A stretch of DNA of 64,000 bases from Candidatus Legionella polyplacis (GTDB lineage: Bacteria > Pseudomonadota > Gammaproteobacteria > Legionellales > Legionellaceae): positions 466,981 to 530,980 of the forward strand of contig NZ_CP135136.1 of NCBI RefSeq assembly GCF_037013735.1, given 5' to 3'. A program made the position numbers and the translations under genes. The notes under the pieces were generated by a model. That model was not told the DNA's origin and ran no database searches. It was given only the letters and a program-made list of their open reading frames with translations. Below, piece after piece: positions 58,770 through 64,000 of this stretch; position 1 is the stretch's first letter; every line of letters begins with the position of its first letter.

Positions 58770-61568
58770 ATGAAAAAAATATATATACCTAAGGATATAG
58801 AAGAAAGAATCTGTAAAATATGGGATGATTGTAAATATAATTCTCATAATAAAGATGAGAGATATTGTATTATATTACCACCTCCAAATATTACTGGCCC
58901 CTTACATATTGGTCATTCATTTCAGCAAACTTTAATGGATGTTTTAATTAGATATAATAGAATGTTAGGGAAGAAAGTTTTATGGAAACCTGGCATGGAT
59001 CATGCTGGGATTTCTACTCAATTGATTATAGAGCGTAAATTAGAAGATTTAGGTATTTTAAGAAAAAAATTATCAAGAAAAATTTTTATACAAAAAGTAT
59101 GGGAATGGGAGAAAGAGTTATCTAGCTATATAAGATGGCAAATGAAACGTATTGGTTTTTCATTAAATTGGAATAATGAGCGATTTACTTTGGATGAAGA
59201 ATCATCTTATTCTGTAAAAAAAATTTTTATTCAGTTATATGAAGAAGGATTAATATATAAGAAATCTTGTTTAGTAAATTGGGATATTAAATTGAATACT
59301 GTTATTTCAGATCTAGAAGTAATAAATAAGGAGATAAAAAGTTTTTTATGGTTTATTAAATATCCTATATTAGGGTTAGAAAATAATAATGATTATATTA
59401 TTGTTGCTACAAGTAGACCAGAAACATTGTTAGGAGATGTTGCAATTGCTGTTCATCCTAATGATGAGCGGTATTTTCATCTTATAGGACAAAAGGTTGT
59501 TGTTCCTTTGTGTAATAGAGTGATTCCAATAATTGCAGATTCTTTGGTAAAAAAAGAATTTGGAACTGGATGTATGAAAATTACTCCAGCTCATGATTTT
59601 AGTGATTATTCATTGGCAATTCGTCATAATTTACCAATAATTAACATTATTGATAGACAAGGAAAAATTAATGATAATGCTCCTATTGATTATAGAGGAA
59701 TAGATAGATTTTTAGTTCGTAAAAAAGTTGTGGATGATTTATTTAAAAATAAAATGTTATTTAAAATTGAACCATATGTTACTACTATTCCTTTTGGAGA
59801 AAAATCTGGATCAATTATAGAACCTTTAATAAGTGATCAGTGGTTTGTTAAAATGAGATATTTAGTAAAACCAGCGATTGATGTTGTAAAAACAAAAAAA
59901 ATTCGTTTTTTTCCAGAAAAATGGATTAAAGTATATTTAAATTGGATGGAAAATGTTGAAGATTGGTGTATTAGTAGGCAATTATGGTGGGGACATCGTA
60001 TACCTGCATGGTATGATAACAATCAAAATATATATGTAGGTTATAGTGAGAGTGATGTTAGATCAAAGTATAATCTTGATAAAAATTTGTTTTTAAAACG
60101 TGATGAAGATGTGTTAGATACTTGGTTTTCTGCCTCTATTTGGCCATTTTCTTCATTAGGATGGATCAATAATGTTTCTGAATTTAAAGAATTTTATCCT
60201 ACTTCTGTTTTAGTTACAGCTTTTGATATCATTTTTTTTTGGGTTGCTAGAATGATTGTTATGTCAATGAAATTTACGGGAAAAATTCCTTTTAAAGAAG
60301 TTATTATTACTGGTTTAGTTCGAGACAATAATAGTGAAAAAATGTCAAAATCTAAAGGAAATATTTTAGACCCTATTGATGTTATTGATGGAATTTCAGT
60401 ACATGATTTGGTAAAAAAAAGGATTAGCAATCCTATGTTAGGACTATCAAATAGCAGTGTATCTGAGTTGACATATAAGGAATTTTCTGATGGTATTCCT
60501 CCAATGGGCGCTGATGCATTAAGGTTTTCTTTATGTTCATTTTTTTCTACAGGAAGTAATGTGTATTTTGATGTAAATAGAGTAAAGGGATATAGAAATT
60601 TTTGCAATAAGTTATGGAACATTTCTCGTTATATATTTTTTAATATAGATAGTAGTGTAAAAATATTTTTTGATGATACTTTTTTATTTGAAAAGGATAA
60701 TTTATGTTTTATCGATAGATGGATTATTTCTAGATTGCAAAGATGTATAGAGAAAGTACATTACTATATGTCAAAATATAGATTTGATTTATTATCTAAT
60801 TTAATTTACAGTTTTGTTTGGCATGAATATTGTGATTGGTATTTAGAATTTTCAAAAATAATTTTAAAAAGCTCAGATCTTTTAGATTTTGCAAAAGTAT
60901 ATAAAAAAAATGTACTTTTGTATACATTTATAAATATAATTAAAATATTACATCCTATTATTCCTTTTATTACAGAAGAATTTTATCAGAGTAGTAAAAA
61001 ATTTTTTAAGTCTTCATTGTTTGAAAGTATTTCATTTTCTTCATATCCTATAGAAAATAAAAAATTAATTGATTCTGAAGCAGAGTGTGAAATAGGATGG
61101 TTAATCCTTTTTATTAAATGTATTAGAAAAATTAGAAAAGATATTGTTATACCTTCTAATAAATTAATTTCAGTATATATTAGGAATATAACTCCGATTT
61201 ATATAAATTATTTGAGAAAATATTATAATATATTGTTAAATATGGGAAATTTAGATTTAATTAGTTACGATAGATTTTGTTTGAGTAGTTTTTCAACATT
61301 TTATTCTACGTTTTTTAATGGATTGTTGATTGTAATACCTTTGCATGATTTTTTGTATAGCAAAAAAAATTTTTTAAAAATAGTTAATAAAATAAATAAA
61401 TATGATCAAGAAATTAGTTTAATTAAATTAAAGCTTTCTGATCTTAATTTTATTAATCATGCACCAGAATCAGTGATTTTAGAAAAAAAGAAGAGATTAG
61501 CTAATATAAAATTAGATAGAAAACAGTTGTTTGAATTTAAAAAAACTGTAAAATTAATTCAAGATTAA
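58770..61568 (+). CDS. valS: Valyl-tRNA synthetase
   Basis: A class I synthetase with editing domain. PPPNITGPLHIGHSFQ holds HIGH at residues 46-49. The editing (CP1) domain spans about 190-330 with TSRPETLLGDVAI, and KMSKSKGN is near residue 527. WCISRQLWWGHRIPAW is typical. The anticodon domain and a C-terminal coiled coil (about 870-932, Lys-rich) complete 932 residues, near the usual length. No motif is missing. Confidence 0.97.
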   Translation: MKKIYIPKDIEERICKIWDDCKYNSHNKDERYCIILPPPNITGPLHIGHSFQQTLMDVLIRYNRMLGKKVLWKPGMDHAGISTQLIIERKLEDLGILRKKLSRKIFIQKVWEWEKELSSYIRWQMKRIGFSLNWNNERFTLDEESSYSVKKIFIQLYEEGLIYKKSCLVNWDIKLNTVISDLEVINKEIKSFLWFIKYPILGLENNNDYIIVATSRPETLLGDVAIAVHPNDERYFHLIGQKVVVPLCNRVIPIIADSLVKKEFGTGCMKITPAHDFSDYSLAIRHNLPIINIIDRQGKINDNAPIDYRGIDRFLVRKKVVDDLFKNKMLFKIEPYVTTIPFGEKSGSIIEPLISDQWFVKMRYLVKPAIDVVKTKKIRFFPEKWIKVYLNWMENVEDWCISRQLWWGHRIPAWYDNNQNIYVGYSESDVRSKYNLDKNLFLKRDEDVLDTWFSASIWPFSSLGWINNVSEFKEFYPTSVLVTAFDIIFFWVARMIVMSMKFTGKIPFKEVIITGLVRDNNSEKMSKSKGNILDPIDVIDGISVHDLVKKRISNPMLGLSNSSVSELTYKEFSDGIPPMGADALRFSLCSFFSTGSNVYFDVNRVKGYRNFCNKLWNISRYIFFNIDSSVKIFFDDTFLFEKDNLCFIDRWIISRLQRCIEKVHYYMSKYRFDLLSNLIYSFVWHEYCDWYLEFSKIILKSSDLLDFAKVYKKNVLLYTFINIIKILHPIIPFITEEFYQSSKKFFKSSLFESISFSSYPIENKKLIDSEAECEIGWLILFIKCIRKIRKDIVIPSNKLISVYIRNITPIYINYLRKYYNILLNMGNLDLISYDRFCLSSFSTFYSTFFNGLLIVIPLHDFLYSKKNFLKIVNKINKYDQEISLIKLKLSDLNFINHAPESVILEKKKRLANIKLDRKQLFEFKKTVKLIQD

Positions 61569-61659
61569 AATTTTTTTAATAAGAGATGTTTTTTATTAGA
61601 TTTAATGTGCTGTTTTTTTAGTATATTAAAATTGTATAAGTATTATATCTAATGATAGA

Positions 61660-62618
61660 ATGGATGAATTTGATTTAATTGATTTTTTTTTTTAAAACAA
61701 TTTTCTTTTGATTGTGATAAAAATGTAATTTTTGGAATAGGGGATGATGCAGCTTGTTTAAATGTCCCTTCTGGAATGCATTTATTAGTAAGTACTGATA
61801 CGTTAGTTTTAAATACTCATTTTGTTGCTTCTTGGGATCCTTATGATATTGCTTATAAGGCGGTAGTAGTTAATATGAGTGATATTATAGCTATGGCAGG
61901 AAAGCCTTGTTGGATAAGTTTAGCATTAACTATGCCTAATTTAGATTTAAATTGGATTAAACGTTTTTCAAATGGGCTTTATAATGTGTTAAAGAAATAC
62001 AATATTGTTTTAGTAGGAGGAAATGTTGCTCGTGGCTTTTTGTCTATAACAATTACTATACATGGTTTGGTTCCTAAAAATAAAGCGTTATATCGTAATG
62101 GAGCCAAATACAGGGATCTGATATATGTTAGTGGAAAATTAGGAATTCCTTATATGGTAGGAAAATATTTAAAAAAAAAACATATTTCAAAAGAAGATAA
62201 AGATATTTTATTTAGAAAAATAAAAAATCCTATTCCTAAATTAGAGTTAATAACCTTTTTGCAAAATTATGCTTCTGCAGCTATTGATATTTCAGATGGA
62301 TTGATTGCTGATTTAAATCATATTTGTAATGCTAGCAATACAGGAGCTTGCTTAATAGAGTCTTTTATTCCAATTCATCCTTTGGTAATGAAGTATGCTA
62401 GTCATGATGCAATTGATTTAGCGTTATACGGAGGAGATGAATATGAATTATGTTTTTCTGTAAAATCGGAAATGGAAAGATTTTTTTTAGATTCATTAAA
62501 AAAACATAATCTTGTTTGTTATAAGATTGGTACTATTGAAAATCAATTAGGATTACGTGTTGTTACAAATAACAAAATAAAATTTATTAAATCTTTTGGA
62601 TATAAACATTTCTATTAA
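61660..62618 (+). pseudogene. thiL: Thiamine-monophosphate kinase, frameshifted at a T11 tract
   Basis: ThiL phosphorylates thiamine monophosphate to thiamine diphosphate, the cofactor used by transketolase here. From the ATG at 61660 the frame reads MDEFDLIDFFF then stops inside a run of eleven T (61683-61693). With twelve T it continues as LKQFSFDCDKNVIFGIGDDA, the exact ThiL N-terminus including the GIGDDA motif, and joins the open frame that runs to 62618. The rest is intact: STDTLV, GGNVARG, DISDGLIADL, and GGDEYELCF. Restored length is about 319 residues. An in-frame A10 run lies at 62171-62180. Confidence 0.88.
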
Positions 62619-62746
62619 AATAATTAATAGAATTGATTTTTTTATTTTATGTATAAATTTTAAAAAAAATTAGATTATTTTTTTTAATTAAGGACAATTG
62701 TAAATATTTTTTGTTATATGTTTATAGGTATTAATAAATATCTATT

Positions 62747-63783
62747 ATGAATAAGATTTATAAAGAAATTATAATTATTGGAATATCTTTAGGGGTAATT
62801 GGATTAACATTACAGATTATATATAATTTTATACCATCTATAATTTGGGCTTTTATTATTGGAGTTTCCACTTATCCAATTTATATATATTGGCGTAAAT
62901 TGTTTGGTTGCTTTTATGTATTATCAGCATTTGTGTTTACTATTTTTTTTATAATTTTATTTTTATTTCCATTAATTTATTTATTAGTTCTTTTATTAAA
63001 AGAATTACAGGTGTTTATTACTTATTTACAAAAATTAAATTATGCAGAAATATATATTCCTGTTTATTTAAAAAATATTCCAATTATTGGAAATGATCTT
63101 GTATCGTACTGGAATAATTATTTTAATTCTCCAAATTATATTAAAAATCTTTTATATGATATTAATTTGTTATTTTTATTGGCCAGTTCTTATATTAAGA
63201 CAATAGGGATGGATCTATTTCATAGAGGAATTCAGTTTGTATTTACTGTTTTAATTTTGTTTTTTTTTATTGTAATTTTGATGAATGGATTAATCAAATT
63301 AATTGCATTGGAAAATTTTGTTTAGGTGATCGATGGATTTATTATAGTTGTAGATTGATTCATACTTTACGTGCAACAGTTAATGGAACGATAATAGTGG
63401 GATTTGGAGTTGGAATCTTTATGGGATTATGCTATTTTTTAGTAGGGTTTCCTACTCCAGTTTTAACTGGATTTATTACAGCATTTGCATCAATTATTCC
63501 ATTTGCTGTACCTATTATTTTTATGATGGTATCTTTTATTTTATTAATAAAAGGATCTTTTATATTTTCTATCATAGTTATTGTTTATGGTGGGTTAGTT
63601 ATTTTTATAGCAGATCATTTTATAAAACCTATATTTATAAGAGGTTCGACTAAGTTACCGTTTCTTTATATATTTTTTGGAATATTGGGAGGATTAAGGG
63701 CTTTTGGATTGTTAGGGTTATTTGTTGGCCCTATTGTTATGATGCTGTTTATGATTTTATTAGAAGAATTTAAAAATGATTAG
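62747..63783 (+). pseudogene. AI-2E/PerM-family membrane protein (YdiK-like), frameshifted at a T9 tract
   Basis: A polytopic membrane protein of the AI-2E transporter family, which in other bacteria includes exporters and Na+/H+ antiporters; the substrate here is unknown. The first frame (62747-63325) gives the N-terminal helices and the large loop; the second, open to 63783, gives GFPTPVLTGFITAFASIIPF and RGSTKLPFLYIFFGILGGL, typical of the YdiK group. With one more T in the nine-T run at 63260-63268 the frame reads FFFYCNFDEWINQIN through LGDRW and joins the second half, about 345 residues in total, normal for the family. No other lesion is seen. Confidence 0.78.
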
Positions 63784-63835
63784 TATTTATGTTTATTTTT
63801 ATAAAGATTTTTTATATATAAATTTTTTGTATAGA

Positions 63836-63862
63836 TTGACATATCTTGTTAAAGATTAAAAT
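63836..63862 (+). promoter_or_regulatory. Candidate sigma-70 promoter near the window end
   Basis: A perfect TTGACA (63836-63841) is followed at 15-bp spacing by TAAAAT (63857-63862). The spacing is short. It would drive a gene beyond the end of the window. Confidence 0.35.
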
Positions 63863-64000
63863 ATAGATATTAATAAAATATATTTTATATAAATTATTAT
63901 TAGTAAAATAATAATCATATAGTTATGATATGATTTTAATAATTTTAAGTGTTAAAATTAATTAATTTTAGTTTTGAAAATTTCGGTATTTTTAATAGAA

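Overview
This 64 kb window is extremely AT-rich, with A/T homopolymers everywhere and frequent TTG or GTG starts. It carries almost only single-copy housekeeping genes separated by non-coding stretches of 100-650 bp. That is the profile of a reduced-genome bacterial endosymbiont. Gene content and order are gammaproteobacterial: rne/rluC divergent, yibN-like/secB/gpsA, tkt-gap-pgk, grpE-dnaK-dnaJ, yicC-gmk-rpoZ, lepA-lepB-rnc, accD-folC-cvpA, mrdA-mrdB. Three features point towards the Legionella/Coxiella group: a Com1/DsbA2-type periplasmic oxidoreductase, a tandem pair of MFS carriers next to deoB, and a 14-residue tmRNA tag ending in IAA. A louse-type Legionella symbiont is my best guess, made from memory with no database search.

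Layout. 0-11 kb, plus strand: accA, tilS, two paralogous MFS transporters, deoB, hslV-hslU, a frameshifted prmB, asd. 11-23 kb: rne (minus); then rluC, pgsA and a tRNA Gly-Cys-Leu cluster (plus); then a long minus-strand block of tkt-gapA-pgk-dapB and rhodanese-secB-gpsA. 23-45 kb, mostly plus: tmRNA, yajC, the Com1-like protein, glyQ-glyS, argS, folB (minus), grpE-dnaK-dnaJ, ahcY, yicC-gmk-rpoZ, murI, gltX, tRNA-Glu, lepA-lepB-rnc. 46-55 kb: dedA-like, lipB and dacA (minus), rlpA, accD-folC and cvpA (plus), mrdA-mrdB (minus). 55-64 kb, plus: hisS, der, valS, a frameshifted thiL and a frameshifted AI-2E/YdiK-type membrane protein.

What the genes do together. The set covers translation (six aminoacyl-tRNA synthetase genes, tilS, tRNAs, tmRNA), protein quality control (HslUV, DnaK/DnaJ/GrpE), fatty-acid initiation (AccA/AccD), lower glycolysis and the pentose phosphate link, and cell-wall and shape genes (murI, dacA, rlpA, mrdA/mrdB, plus asd/dapB for diaminopimelate). 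It also includes cofactor genes that an insect host could need: folB and folC (folate), lipB (lipoate) and thiL (thiamine).

The most notable pattern is that three genes (prmB, thiL and the YdiK-type gene) are each broken by exactly one missing base in a homopolymer of 9-11 A or T. Adding one base restores a full-length family-like protein in each case. This is either polymerase-slippage-rescued frameshifting, as reported in other insect endosymbionts, early pseudogenisation, or homopolymer miscalling. I see no mobile elements, CRISPR arrays, phage genes, rRNA or secretion-system clusters, and no convincing new multi-gene system.
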